Virus record (IMG/VR): IMGVR_UViG_3300049491_001100
Coordinates: 1 to 55,857 of that record
Source of the DNA: a virus
Direction: 5' to 3' (one strand)
DNA length: 55,857 nt
Shown: one piece after another, positions 7,951 to 16,956 of the stretch
Layout of the letters: each line of letters begins with the position of its first letter
Position numbering within the stretch: position 1 is the first letter of the stretch
Position numbers and translations under genes: made by a program
The notes under the pieces: generated by a model
What the model was told of the DNA's origin: nothing
What the model saw: the letters and a program-made list of their open reading frames with translations, nothing else
Databases searched by the model: none

Positions 7951-8610
7951 ATGAGCAATGGAGTCGTGAAGCAGGGGCTGCGTCAGCAGCAGAAGGGGCT
8001 TTCAGAGCGCGTCAGCGGTCTGGAGCAGAGCGTCGCTCGGATGCTGTTCGGCATCAATCAGCGCTTTCAGGGGACCGACCAGCGCCTGAGCGCGCTGGAG
8101 GAGAACTCGGAAGCGCTCATCGAGCTGAACGGAGCCGAGGACATCTCCCGCATCGTTCAGGAGAAGCGTGTCGAGCGCGCTCGTGCTCAGGCAGAGCAGG
8201 AGAAGGCGAGCCTGGACGAGGGCGTCAAGGACGGCTACGTCAATGCGACCCAGGCCGTCGGCGAGAAGTCGATCATCGTCGTTCGTTACACGGACAAGGA
8301 CGGCAAGGTCATCGAGCCGGGTCGTGCCCAGCTCGTGATCCCGGGCGTTCAACCCAAGTTCAAGGACCAGCTCCTCGGTAAGGCCGTTGGCCTGAAGATG
8401 AAGCTCGACGACGGCGGTGAGTGCGAGCTGCTGGAGATCTACGACGTCGACGAGGACAAGGCTCGCGAGGTCATGGAGGCCAAGCAGAAGGCGGCGACCG
8501 AGGCTGCCATGGCTGCTGCTGCCGAAGCCGCGAAGGCGGATGAGAAGAAGGACGACGGCCAGCCGGCGGTGGAAACCGCTCCCGCTGAAGCGCCGCCGGC
8601 ACAGCAGTAA
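7951..8610 (+). CDS. Coiled-coil protein, 219 aa, unknown
   Basis: ATG 7951 with AGGAG 12-16 nt upstream and AAGGAA nearer. The first 90 residues form heptad-like helices (LRQQQKGLSERVSGLEQSVARM, then LSALEENSEALIELN). A compact middle domain follows (IIVVRYTDKDGKVIEPGRAQLVIPG), and the C-terminal 50 residues are Ala/Glu/Pro low complexity. No family recognised. The coil suggests oligomerisation. It shares a transcription unit with the acidic protein upstream and the phosphoesterase downstream. Confidence 0.7.
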   Translation: MSNGVVKQGLRQQQKGLSERVSGLEQSVARMLFGINQRFQGTDQRLSALEENSEALIELNGAEDISRIVQEKRVERARAQAEQEKASLDEGVKDGYVNATQAVGEKSIIVVRYTDKDGKVIEPGRAQLVIPGVQPKFKDQLLGKAVGLKMKLDDGGECELLEIYDVDEDKAREVMEAKQKAATEAAMAAAAEAAKADEKKDDGQPAVETAPAEAPPAQQ

Positions 8611-8633
8611 AACCAAGACGGAGGGAGACCGCT

Positions 8634-9758
8634 ATGGCGAAGGGCGACCGAGAGGCAAAGAAGGCTAATGAAAGGTCCGTGCTGGACTACCTCCAGCAGC
8701 GCGGCCTAGAGGACGAGACCAGAGTTCGCGTACGGCGCAACTCCGCTGCCACGGCTGCCGTGGGCAGGGAGGCATTGTTCTCGGACCAGCTCAAAGACGC
8801 CCTCTCGGAAGTCTTCACCGAGCGCGTGATCCCAAAGTTCAAGCCGGGCAAGTCCAAGGGGAAGACACAGAGGATCCTGAACGTGATCTTCTCCGACACC
8901 CACTACGGCAGCGACCTCGATCCGCGAGAGCTGGGGCACAAGTACGGGCCCGTCGAGGAGGCTCGCCGCACGGCAGCGGTCTGTCGTGAGGTGGCGCAGT
9001 ACAAGCTGCACTACCGAAGCGAGACCGAGCTGTACGTTCACATCCTGGGCGACATCATCCAGGGTCAGCTCCACGACCAGCGAGACGGCAAGCCGCTCGC
9101 CGAGCAGGCGTCAGCAGCAATCCGCATCTTCGTCAACGCCATCACCTACCTCGCTCAAGCATTCCCCAAGGGCGTGACCGTGCTCTGCACCCCAGGCAAT
9201 CACGGCCGCAACTCCGCTCGTCATCGTGAGCGCGCAGTCAATCAGAAGTGGGACAGCATCGAGACGATCATCTACACCGCCATCAAAGAGGCGGTTCGCA
9301 ATATCTCGAACGTCAAGGTACTCGTCGACTACCCGGCCGAGTACGAGTTCGAGTCCTTCGACAACGTGGGCTATGCAACCCACGGTGACACTCACTTCAA
9401 CCCGGGCTACCCCGGTAAGAATGTGGATGCCGGTGGCTTGAAGCGCCAGATGGACTCCAAAAACAATGCTCGCGTTCTCGCTGGCAAGAAGCCATACAGC
9501 CTCTTCATCGTGGGCCACGTCCACGTCGGGACTATGCTCCACCTCCCCGGCGGGGCAATCGCTCTCACGAACGGCTGTCTTCTGCCGCCAGACGCATATG
9601 CCAAGACCATCGGCATCGACACCACGTCCTGCGGTCAGTGGATGTGGGAGTCGGTCAAGGGCCACATCGTCGGAGACGCACGGTTCATCACCGTCGACTT
9701 CGACACCGACAAAGATGACTCCCTCGATGGGATCATCCAGCCCGTGCTGAGGTTGTAG
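8634..9758 (+). CDS. Calcineurin-like metallophosphoesterase
   Basis: 374 aa, ATG 8634 with a GGAGGGAG site. The dimetal motifs appear in order: FSDTHYG (D-x-H), LGDIIQG (GD), TPGNHGR (GNH), ATHGDTH, and GHVHVGT (GHxH). This is the Mre11/SbcD, lambda phosphatase and calcineurin fold. The N-terminal 80 residues, before the first motif, are basic and helical. It could be the nuclease partner of the SbcC-like ATPase, but it sits 5 kb away and lacks an obvious capping domain, so a stand-alone nuclease or phosphatase is equally possible. Confidence 0.85.
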   Translation: MAKGDREAKKANERSVLDYLQQRGLEDETRVRVRRNSAATAAVGREALFSDQLKDALSEVFTERVIPKFKPGKSKGKTQRILNVIFSDTHYGSDLDPRELGHKYGPVEEARRTAAVCREVAQYKLHYRSETELYVHILGDIIQGQLHDQRDGKPLAEQASAAIRIFVNAITYLAQAFPKGVTVLCTPGNHGRNSARHRERAVNQKWDSIETIIYTAIKEAVRNISNVKVLVDYPAEYEFESFDNVGYATHGDTHFNPGYPGKNVDAGGLKRQMDSKNNARVLAGKKPYSLFIVGHVHVGTMLHLPGGAIALTNGCLLPPDAYAKTIGIDTTSCGQWMWESVKGHIVGDARFITVDFDTDKDDSLDGIIQPVLRL

Positions 9759-9762
9759 GCCA

Positions 9763-9781
9763 GCGCGCCCACGGGGCGCGC
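9763..9781 (+). other. GC hairpin between genes
   Basis: GCGCGCCC (9763-9770) pairs with GGGCGCGC (9774-9781) around a 3-nt loop just after the phosphoesterase stop. No T tract follows, so it is more likely an mRNA-stabilising or attenuating hairpin than an intrinsic terminator. Confidence 0.5.
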
Positions 9782-9794
9782 AGAAGACACAGGA

Positions 9795-10010
9795 ATGACA
9801 ACGGCTCAAGCTAAAGCTCTCATCGAGAGCGATCCCGACTTCATCTACAGCAAGCGCTTCAATTACAGCCTCAAGGAACTGCAACTGCGGTACCCTGACG
9901 GCTGTCCAGATCGCATCATCGCCGCCGTCCTCATGATCACCGAGGACGACGTCGAGGCCGTGTATCAGAAGATCGTGCTCAAGCTCCGCAACTGCATGGG
10001 CCTCGGTTGA
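9795..10010 (+). CDS. Small helix-turn-helix protein, sigma region 4-like (tentative)
   Basis: 71 aa. The segment SLKELQLRYPDGCPDRIIAAVLMITEDDV then YQKIVLKLR has the spacing of a sigma-70 region 4 helix-turn-helix (Leu-rich helix, RYPDG turn, second helix, recognition helix, KLR end). This is resemblance by eye and not proof. A small DNA-binding protein is the safest reading. Its TGA stop shares its last base with the following promoter motif. Confidence 0.5.
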   Translation: MTTAQAKALIESDPDFIYSKRFNYSLKELQLRYPDGCPDRIIAAVLMITEDDVEAVYQKIVLKLRNCMGLG

Positions 10011-10019
10011 TTCGCTATA
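10010..10019 (+). promoter_or_regulatory. Phage promoter motif copy (ATTCGCTATA)
   Basis: Perfect copy overlapping the upstream TGA, 19 nt before ATG 10039. A strong GAGGAGG site lies in the spacer. Confidence 0.8.
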
Positions 10020-10038
10020 CGAATTGAGGAGGTTGGCG

Positions 10039-10260
10039 ATGAAGAATGAGACTCGGAAGTCCACCCTGGACGAGCTGTCACACGCCGTCGGGGAGTACAA
10101 CCACGCCAGAGGTAAGTGGCAAGAAGCTACGCGCATGGTCGAAGCCAAGCGCAAGGAAATGGAATCGTTCATGCGAGACGAGGCCAAGACCAAGGCAGAG
10201 ATGGATCGCTTTGCCGCCACCCTCTACCGTATCGCCAACGACCTGGAGAAAATGCCGTGA
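10039..10260 (+). CDS. Small coiled-coil protein, 73 aa
   Basis: ATG 10039 follows GAGGAGG by about 7 nt. The sequence is almost entirely charged helix (YNHARGKWQEATRMVEAKRK and onward), typical of a short coiled coil. No function recognised. The stop TGA lies inside a GTGA overlap with the next gene. Confidence 0.65.
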   Translation: MKNETRKSTLDELSHAVGEYNHARGKWQEATRMVEAKRKEMESFMRDEAKTKAEMDRFAATLYRIANDLEKMP

Positions 10261-10610
10261 ACCAAGCTAAAACCCTGGAGAAGCTGCTCAAAGATCTCGA
10301 AGAGGCCTCACCAGCCGCTTTCTCGCCGGTTGCTGACGCAGCTCCCGGCCCCTTCCAGTTCAGCGATGCCCTGGACAAGAACAAGATCCGCGTCCAGAGC
10401 CCCAGCTACGTCAAGAAGAACTGTAACCACTGCTACGGCAAGGGCTTCGAGACCTACCTGATCGGGGGCGGTTACTTTCCCAAGGCTCCTGGGCACGTCA
10501 GCGAGCGCATTCCACGCCAAGCCCGCAGCCTCCGCGCCTGCCGCTGTGTGACTCGCGGCTACATCAGGGCTGCCATGGCCTTCATGAGAGCGAAGAAGGC
10601 GGACGAGTAG
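10257..10610 (+). CDS. Small Cys-cluster protein, 117 aa
   Basis: GTG start in GTGA overlap with the previous gene. Cysteines occur as CNHCYGKG (a CxxCxGxG knuckle like those of DnaJ-type zinc fingers) and CRC about 40 residues later, so a single zinc site is plausible. The rest is an Ala/Pro-rich N-terminus and a basic helical tail. Function unknown. Confidence 0.6.
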   Translation: MNQAKTLEKLLKDLEEASPAAFSPVADAAPGPFQFSDALDKNKIRVQSPSYVKKNCNHCYGKGFETYLIGGGYFPKAPGHVSERIPRQARSLRACRCVTRGYIRAAMAFMRAKKADE

Positions 10611-10615
10611 TAGCC

Positions 10616-10831
10616 GTGTGCAAGCACGATCACGTCCGCTTTGAGGATGGAACCCTACACCTGGTCTGCATCGACTGCGGACAGGTGTGGGCTGCCCTCG
10701 ATCGCAAGGGCGGAATGATCAATCACATGCTGACCTACGAAAACCGCATGTATTCGCCAGATACCCGTCACAGCCGTTGGGAAGTACCCCGCCTCACCCC
10801 GCTCACCCCGCCCAAAAGTAGCCGCCACTGA
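10616..10831 (+). CDS. Small zinc-ribbon protein, 71 aa
   Basis: GTG start at 10616. CKHDH near the start and CIDCG at residue 18 resemble a C-H/CxxC zinc ribbon. The C-terminal half is Pro/Arg-rich. The TGA stop overlaps the DnaE promoter motif. No function recognised. Confidence 0.6.
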   Translation: MCKHDHVRFEDGTLHLVCIDCGQVWAALDRKGGMINHMLTYENRMYSPDTRHSRWEVPRLTPLTPPKSSRH

Positions 10832-10840
10832 TTCGCTATA
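10831..10840 (+). promoter_or_regulatory. Phage promoter motif copy (ATTCGCTATA)
   Basis: Perfect copy overlapping the upstream TGA, 9 nt before ATG 10850 of dnaE. No Shine-Dalgarno site stronger than GTGG is visible in the spacer, so translation may be leaderless or near-leaderless. Confidence 0.8.
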
Positions 10841-10849
10841 CAGTGGTGA

Positions 10850-13800
10850 ATGCGCAACTTCGCGACGCCACACTGCCACGTACAGTCGCTAGATAGCGCC
10901 AGCACGCCCCAGGCCTTCGCTGAGCGCGAGTTGGAGTTGGACACCGGTGTCATCACGGTGACCGACCACGGCTCTCTGGCGGCCTGCCAGGCCGTCTACG
11001 AGCTGGCTCGCGAGAAGAAGCTGACCCCAGTCCTCGGCCTTGAGGGCTACTTCCGCGACGACAACTGCCCCATCCTCCTCAATCAGGGTGTGTCTAGGGT
11101 CAACGGTAAGTTCGACAACTTCATCAAGTACCACCACTTCACCACCCACTTCCTCGATCAGGCTGCGTTCCAGGTGGGTGTCAAGCTCCTGTCACGAGCG
11201 CCCATCGAGAAGCACGGGTCTGAATCCAAGCCGCTCTTCAACTGGAGCGACATGGAAGAGCTGGGGGCAGCCAACACCACGATCACCACCGGTTGCCTCA
11301 TCGGCATGGTGCAGCGCTTCCTCCTCGACAAGCAAAGCCCAGAACTGGCGATCAAGTATTACGAGCGGCTGCGGGCCCTGGTCAAGCCGGGGAACATGTA
11401 CGTTGAGGTCTTCCCCCACATCTGCTCCCACAACTGGGTCGACGGCGTCTTCCTCACTCTCAAGGAGGGTGACGGTGCGGAGTTCAAGCTCCGCTTCTAT
11501 TCTGGCAAGACACTCAAGACCAATGCGGGCGAGATCAAGGCCTCTGACCTGGCGACTGAGTTCAACCGCAAGGGCAACAAGCACGATACCTTGCTCGCGG
11601 TCAAGGACTACCACACCTGGAACGATCGCACCCCAGCCACCATCGTCGACGTTCAGGAGGTTGTGGACGAGCACGGCAACAAGGGCGCGTTCATCCAAAA
11701 CGAGTGCCGCCCCTTTGCTCCCGATGGCGACGTCCAGCTCGGTGCCAATCAGTTCATGTTGGAGATGGCGCAGAAGTACGGCGACCCCATTCTCGTCAGT
11801 GATGACAGTCACTACGCCCACCCCGAGGAGAAGATCGTCCAGGACGTGCGGCTGGCGCAGTCGGGGTCGTGGCGCTTCTACGGCAGCTATCACCGCCAGT
11901 CTAGCGCCGAGGCCTTCGAGTACTTCAAGAACAAGCTCAACGTCAGCGAGAAGCAGTTCGAGGGCTGGGTGGAGAACAGCCACGCCTGGGCGTCCCGCTT
12001 CAAGGACTTCAGGCTGGAAGCAAAGCCGAGTTTGCCGACGAAGTTCTACGAGGAGAAGTATGCAGCGGTTGGCGCAACCAACAGCCTGGAGTACACGCTC
12101 CACCTCATCAAGAAGCGCGGTCGCTTCGTCGAGAAGCCGGAGTATCGGGCTCGGCTGAATCAGGAAATCAAGCTCCTCTACGCCAATGGCGTCATCGATC
12201 TCCTCCCCTACTTCTTCATCGACGAAGAGGTCTGCGATCTCTACACCCGCAACAACATGTTGACGGGTCCCGGGCGAGGTTCGGCCGCTGGCCTCCTCCT
12301 CACCTACTACCTCGGCATCACCCACGTCGACCCCATCCGCTACGGCCTCAGCCTGGACCGCTTCCTCACCCTGGACCGCATCAAGTCGGGTAAGCTACCC
12401 GACATCGACCAGGACTTGCCCTCGCGAGATCTGCTCGTAGGCCCCGACGGCAAGCACGGCTGGCTCCACGAACGCTTTGGTGATCACGTGGCGCAGATCT
12501 CGACCGTGATGACGCTGCGCCTCCGCAACGCCGTCCTCGATGTCACCCGCTTTACCTTGGGCAAGGTGCCGCCGGTGGTGTCGGACCTCACGCGCAAGTT
12601 CCTGATGCCGCCTCAGGGGCTCGACGACCACAAGTTCGTCTTCGGCTATGAGGACAGCGGGGCCTGGGTCGACGGCTCTATCGTCCACGACACGGCTCTC
12701 CAAGAGTACGTCAGACTGTACCCGAACCAGTGGAAGATCGTGCAGAAGTGTCTGGGACTAGGTCGTGGCGTTAGTCGCCACGCCTGTGCCTACGTTATCG
12801 CTAACAAGCCCATTGTCGAGATGGGAATCCCGCTGACCAAGATCAGCGACGTCACTTGCACCGCATTCACGGCCAGTGCCGTCGAGGCCATGGGCGGGCT
12901 GAAGATGGACTTCCTCGTCATCAACAGCCTCAACGACATCGCCGCCGCCATCAAGATGATTCAAGACCGATCTGGTCTGACCGTCCCCGAAGACGGCACG
13001 AAAGTCGATGGTCGGTGGGTTCCTAGCGTCCAGCTCGTGCCGTACAAGGGCAAGCTCGTCGACATCTGGGATTTGCCACCGGCTCAAGAGGTCTTCGCTG
13101 ACATCGCCACCAGCAAGACTGAGACCGTGTTCCAGTTCAACACCCACGGCGCCCAGCAGTGGCTGAGAAATTTCGCCTTCAAGAAGGACAACGGCAACTA
13201 TACCATCGACAGCGTCGATGAGATGGCGGCGTTCACCGCCCTCGATCGCCCAGGCCCGCTCGACGCCGCCGTCACAACTCCTGGCCAGAAGAGGCAGGAA
13301 GAGTGGGAGAAGAGAAAGCGTCGTCCATCGCCGTGGAGTGACACCATCACAGGCGGTGTTGGTCTGTCGCCCGGCGCCCCCATCCCAGGCTTCGAGCCCG
13401 ATCGTTACGAGGATGAAAAGGATGGCAAGGTCCACAACATGCTCGTCGAGTACGCTCGGCGCGCTCGCGGGCTGGCGCCGTCGCCCGACATCTTCGCCGT
13501 CTTCGATAAGCTCTTCCCAGAGACCCACGGCGTCATGGTCTATCAGGAACAGCTCCAGCGCCTCTACCAGGAGGTGACCGGCTGTTCTGGTGCTGAGGCC
13601 GAGGAGTTCCGAAGCAACGTCGCCAAGAAGAAGAAGGAAAAGATCATCGAGGCCTACCCCAAGTTCATTGAGGGTGGCACCAAGAGCATGGGCTCGAAGG
13701 CGGCGGCGGAATCGGTGTGGCAGTTCATCCAGAGCTGGGCCGCATACGGCTTCAACAAGTCGCACGCTGTCTGCTACAGCGTTGTCGGCTACGCCTGCGC

Positions 13801-14935
13801 CTTCCTCAAGCACTTTTACCCGCTGGAGTGGTGGACAGCCGTCCTCCGCAACGCGACCAAGGAAGAGATCAACGAGAGCTTCTGGCGCCACTGCGGACAC
13901 CTGATCAACCTCCCCGATGTGACCAGGGCCCACAACAACTTCGCCATCGTTGGTGATCGCATTCAGGCCCCGCTGTCACTGCTCCAGGGCGTGGGTGAGG
14001 TCGCCCACCAAGAGCTGGTTGCTGGCGCACCCTATACCAGCATGGCAGACCTCGTGGCCAAGATCGAGCAGAAGAAGATCGATGGCACGAGACCGGGCAA
14101 GGTCAAGAAGACGGTGAAGGAGAAGGACCCCAACACCGGAGAGGAGACCAAGAAGAGGGTTGAGGTCGATGGTACCATCAAGGGCCGCAGTGCCCTCAAT
14201 CGAGGTATCGTCTACAAGCTCATCATCTCCGGCGCCATGGACAAGCTCTTCGATGAGGAGTTGACCACGAACGAGATGTTGGCTGCGTACGAGAAGGCTT
14301 GCTTCGACTACGAGCAGGCAGCCCGCGTCCTCGCCGGCAAGAAGCCGTCGAAGAAGGCGGCCCCACCACCAGTCGACAAGCGCTTCACTGGCCTCAACCA
14401 GTACACGCGCTACCAGCTCCGCAAGGAGATCTTGCCCGCGTACAGCGAGTCCGTGTTGAAGTCGTTGGTCGAGCGCAAGCACGAGCGCATCTTCCTGGGT
14501 TCACGCGGCTACGTCTACAAGTGGAGCAAGGCCGTCTCCTTCGGCGATCCCGAAGCTATCGCCAGGCTGTCGGCCGTCGAGTTCTCGGAGAAGGGGCAGG
14601 GGATCCGCGTCGCCGTGGCCGCCTATGTCTCCGACGTTCGCATCTTCCGCTACGGCGACAAGAAGCAGTTCGCGGCCTGTGATCTCAGCGTGGACGTTGA
14701 CGGAGAACGCATGAAGTTTGTGCGCTGGCCGACCCGCGAAACCGATGAGGACGGAGAAGAGATCCAGTTCCTCGACCACCGCTTTACGCCGGAGCTGAAA
14801 GGGGCGCTGGTAATCCTCGTCCTCGGACGATTCAAGACAGGTCGCCAATTCAGCATCGACGACATCGAAGTTATTCAGCCGGCGTATGTAGCAAAGACCG
14901 AAGAAGAAACCGAAGCAGAGGAGAGCAAAGAATGA
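10850..14935 (+). CDS. dnaE: DNA polymerase III alpha subunit (DnaE-type replicase)
   Basis: 1361 aa family C replicative polymerase. The N-terminal PHP domain starts with HCHVQSLDS and continues with TDHGSL. The palm domain carries the catalytic PDIDQD at about residues 517-522 with GPGRGSAAG just upstream. The region KSHAVCYSVVGY is the conserved thumb/fingers segment. After about residue 1080 a charged linker and an OB-like C-terminal part are seen. Phages with DnaE-type replicases are a minority compared with family A or B polymerases. No separate clamp, clamp loader or epsilon exonuclease gene is visible in this window. The stop overlaps the next ATG (ATGA). Confidence 0.95.
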   Translation: MRNFATPHCHVQSLDSASTPQAFAERELELDTGVITVTDHGSLAACQAVYELAREKKLTPVLGLEGYFRDDNCPILLNQGVSRVNGKFDNFIKYHHFTTHFLDQAAFQVGVKLLSRAPIEKHGSESKPLFNWSDMEELGAANTTITTGCLIGMVQRFLLDKQSPELAIKYYERLRALVKPGNMYVEVFPHICSHNWVDGVFLTLKEGDGAEFKLRFYSGKTLKTNAGEIKASDLATEFNRKGNKHDTLLAVKDYHTWNDRTPATIVDVQEVVDEHGNKGAFIQNECRPFAPDGDVQLGANQFMLEMAQKYGDPILVSDDSHYAHPEEKIVQDVRLAQSGSWRFYGSYHRQSSAEAFEYFKNKLNVSEKQFEGWVENSHAWASRFKDFRLEAKPSLPTKFYEEKYAAVGATNSLEYTLHLIKKRGRFVEKPEYRARLNQEIKLLYANGVIDLLPYFFIDEEVCDLYTRNNMLTGPGRGSAAGLLLTYYLGITHVDPIRYGLSLDRFLTLDRIKSGKLPDIDQDLPSRDLLVGPDGKHGWLHERFGDHVAQISTVMTLRLRNAVLDVTRFTLGKVPPVVSDLTRKFLMPPQGLDDHKFVFGYEDSGAWVDGSIVHDTALQEYVRLYPNQWKIVQKCLGLGRGVSRHACAYVIANKPIVEMGIPLTKISDVTCTAFTASAVEAMGGLKMDFLVINSLNDIAAAIKMIQDRSGLTVPEDGTKVDGRWVPSVQLVPYKGKLVDIWDLPPAQEVFADIATSKTETVFQFNTHGAQQWLRNFAFKKDNGNYTIDSVDEMAAFTALDRPGPLDAAVTTPGQKRQEEWEKRKRRPSPWSDTITGGVGLSPGAPIPGFEPDRYEDEKDGKVHNMLVEYARRARGLAPSPDIFAVFDKLFPETHGVMVYQEQLQRLYQEVTGCSGAEAEEFRSNVAKKKKEKIIEAYPKFIEGGTKSMGSKAAAESVWQFIQSWAAYGFNKSHAVCYSVVGYACAFLKHFYPLEWWTAVLRNATKEEINESFWRHCGHLINLPDVTRAHNNFAIVGDRIQAPLSLLQGVGEVAHQELVAGAPYTSMADLVAKIEQKKIDGTRPGKVKKTVKEKDPNTGEETKKRVEVDGTIKGRSALNRGIVYKLIISGAMDKLFDEELTTNEMLAAYEKACFDYEQAARVLAGKKPSKKAAPPPVDKRFTGLNQYTRYQLRKEILPAYSESVLKSLVERKHERIFLGSRGYVYKWSKAVSFGDPEAIARLSAVEFSEKGQGIRVAVAAYVSDVRIFRYGDKKQFAACDLSVDVDGERMKFVRWPTRETDEDGEEIQFLDHRFTPELKGALVILVLGRFKTGRQFSIDDIEVIQPAYVAKTEEETEAEESKE

Positions 14936-15672
14936 CCACCCAGAATCTGGCAACACTGAGCACCGCCATCGAGAACGCCGCCGCCGTCGCCAACAAGCGA
15001 TTGGAGGACCTACCGTCGTCGGTTCAGGGCGGATGGGCCACCGCAATCGCCGAAGCCAAGACCAAGCTGAAGACGCTGAAGGGCGAGTACAAGAGCGCTT
15101 TGCTGCGCAATGGCGTAGCAATCTTGCTAGAGGGCGATGCCCTCAAGATCAGCGAGTTCGTCAAGCTGGTCCGAGACGAAGGAGAAGGCCTCGCAGTCGA
15201 TGCGGGCGCCCTCTACCGACGCCTCGCCGAGGGGGTCGAGCCCACGTTCTCTGACAGCCGACAGTGGGGTGTGCAACAGACGTACAAGCTCACGCTCGAA
15301 CTCAAGGACGTGATGGAAGGCATCGGTCTGACCGAGCTGCCGATGGTGGATCGCAAGGTGATGCCAGTCTTGCCGACGACAGAAGACGTCGCCAACCACA
15401 TCCGAACCATCGTTCGTGAGGTCGCAGGCGATGAGCTGAACCGACTCTACATCGAGGAGATGGCCCTCAAGGAAGCGTTCGAGATTCGCTATACAGGTAC
15501 TTTGGCTCCTGTGCTGATCTTGAACGCAAATGCAGATGAAGCCGCCAATCTGGCCAAGTCATTTACTCAGGGTACCACCAGGGTAACCCTCAAGGAGGAA
15601 GACGAGATCAACAAGAAGTTCTTGTACAACGCATTCAAAGAAGCAAACAAGTCAATTCGCACCAAGAAGTAA
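14932..15672 (+). CDS. Unknown protein between replicase and SSB, 246 aa
   Basis: ATG 14932 is in ATGA overlap with dnaE. The protein is soluble and mostly helical, with an N-terminal coiled-coil tendency and a C-terminal Lys-rich end. No family recognised. Position between the replicase and SSB suggests a replication accessory factor. Its coding sequence contains a perfect ATTCGCTATA element at 15484 (encoding IRYTG), possibly the promoter of the SSB gene. Confidence 0.75.
   Translation: MTTQNLATLSTAIENAAAVANKRLEDLPSSVQGGWATAIAEAKTKLKTLKGEYKSALLRNGVAILLEGDALKISEFVKLVRDEGEGLAVDAGALYRRLAEGVEPTFSDSRQWGVQQTYKLTLELKDVMEGIGLTELPMVDRKVMPVLPTTEDVANHIRTIVREVAGDELNRLYIEEMALKEAFEIRYTGTLAPVLILNANADEAANLAKSFTQGTTRVTLKEEDEINKKFLYNAFKEANKSIRTKK
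15484..15493 (+). promoter_or_regulatory. Promoter motif copy inside a gene, upstream of SSB
   Basis: ATTCGCTATA followed by CAGGTA, the same downstream bases as the 3979 copy. It lies inside the 14932 gene, 226 nt before the SSB start. It could give SSB an extra transcript, or be a chance match in codons for IRYTG. Confidence 0.5.
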
Positions 15673-15719
15673 ACGCTCATAGAGCATTCGACCAACTCGC
15701 CCAATTAGGAGACACGCAA

Positions 15720-16889
15720 ATGGCAAAGGGATTTGGCAAGGCAAACCTCGACAACACCTACGAAGGCTTCAAGTACTTCAAGCTCCGCACCCCCGACCAG
15801 CGCAAGGGCGAAGAGTCGACGGAGCTGGTCCTCCGACTGCTGCCGGCGATGCACTCGTACGAGGACACCAGCGACTGGAAGTTCTACTACGGGCAGCACT
15901 ACGGCTACTTCGGGAACAACCCCCGCAACCCCGAGAAGCCCCGCTCGCGCCCGTTCGGCTGCATCCAGAAGAAGAACAAGAACAAGGAGATCGTCATCTC
16001 CTGCCCGAAGTGCGTCGAGATCGAGGGCGTTCGCGCTCTCCAGAAGAAGCGCGAGCAAGAGGTCGAGGCGGCTCACCCCAGCGCCGGTGACAAGGAGCTG
16101 CGCGAGATCAAGCGCGCCGACGACAAGCTCGCAGCCCTCGGCAAGTGGCTCTCCAACCACAACTGCGACAAGAAGTTCTGGATCAACTGCATGAACATGC
16201 AGAACGAGTTCGGCGTCCTCCAGCTCTCCTACAAGACCACGCAGGAGATCTTGATCCCGCTCCTCAAGAAGCTGCGCGACGAGGAGAAGATCGACGCCTT
16301 CGACGCGACCGCAGGCGTCTGGCTCAAGTTCACCCGCACTGGCGTCCGCCCCAGCGTCACCGACCGCATCGAGGTCTTCACCGAGACCGTCGACATCGGC
16401 CAGGGCCGCAAGGCGAAGATCAACAAGGTGGCGCCGCTCACGGACGAGCTGATCGAGAAGGCGCTCAAGATCTGCCCCGATCTCAAGACCAGCGTCGTCA
16501 AGTTCATCCCCGTCGAGACCATCCAGGCTCTCGTCGACTGCTCCGGCGACCCCGATGAAGTCGATCGCATCTGGCCGCAGGAAGCCGCCAAGACCGCGAC
16601 TCCGGCGGCGGCTGCCACGACCACGGTCATCGAGACCAAGACCGTGGTGAAGGAGCCAGTGGGACTCAGCGCCACCGTCGATGACGACGAGGACGGCCCC
16701 GTGGACGACGAGGAAGTGACTTCGGCTCCGGCTCAGGCGGCTTCGACTGCGCTCACGGAGGAGGAGCAGTTGGAGGCGCAATTGGCCGCCATCCGCGCCA
16801 AGAAGGCCACGCAAGCGGCCCCGGCGGCATCCGCTGCCCCCGCAGGCGATCCGGCCGTCGACGACTTCCTCTCGAAGTTCTCGGCGTAG
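15720..16889 (+). CDS. Single-stranded DNA-binding protein (T4 gp32-like)
   Basis: 389 aa, ATG 15720 with TTAGGAG upstream. Basic, aromatic-rich core (FYYGQHYGYF, then SRPFGCI) with four cysteines (GCI, CPKC, then C-D-KKFWINC), as in the zinc-containing OB fold of gp32-type proteins. The C-terminal 100 residues are Ala/Thr/Val-rich and acidic and end in VDDFLSKFSA. Such an acidic tail with a short hydrophobic tip is the protein-interaction module of SSBs. Neighbours DnaE, UvsX and primase support the call. A strong terminator follows directly, consistent with high expression. Confidence 0.78.
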   Translation: MAKGFGKANLDNTYEGFKYFKLRTPDQRKGEESTELVLRLLPAMHSYEDTSDWKFYYGQHYGYFGNNPRNPEKPRSRPFGCIQKKNKNKEIVISCPKCVEIEGVRALQKKREQEVEAAHPSAGDKELREIKRADDKLAALGKWLSNHNCDKKFWINCMNMQNEFGVLQLSYKTTQEILIPLLKKLRDEEKIDAFDATAGVWLKFTRTGVRPSVTDRIEVFTETVDIGQGRKAKINKVAPLTDELIEKALKICPDLKTSVVKFIPVETIQALVDCSGDPDEVDRIWPQEAAKTATPAAAATTTVIETKTVVKEPVGLSATVDDDEDGPVDDEEVTSAPAQAASTALTEEEQLEAQLAAIRAKKATQAAPAASAAPAGDPAVDDFLSKFSA

Positions 16890-16898
16890 TCCAGACCT

Positions 16899-16946
16899 AA
16901 GCAGTGAGGGCGGTTCACCCCGCCCTCACTGCTTTTCTTTTTTTTT
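16899..16946 (+). terminator. Strong intrinsic terminator after SSB
   Basis: A 15-bp perfect stem pairs 16899-16913 (AAGCAGTGAGGGCGG) with 16920-16934 around a 6-nt loop. It is followed by a T-rich tract with only one interrupting C (16935-16946). This is a textbook Rho-independent terminator and the strongest in the window. Confidence 0.93.
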
Positions 16947-16956
16947 GGAGGATGTC

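Noticed and set aside
8634-9758. Firm call as SbcD/gp47 partner of the SbcC-like ATPase
   Set aside because: Motifs are general to metallophosphoesterases, it is not adjacent to the ATPase, and no capping domain is evident.
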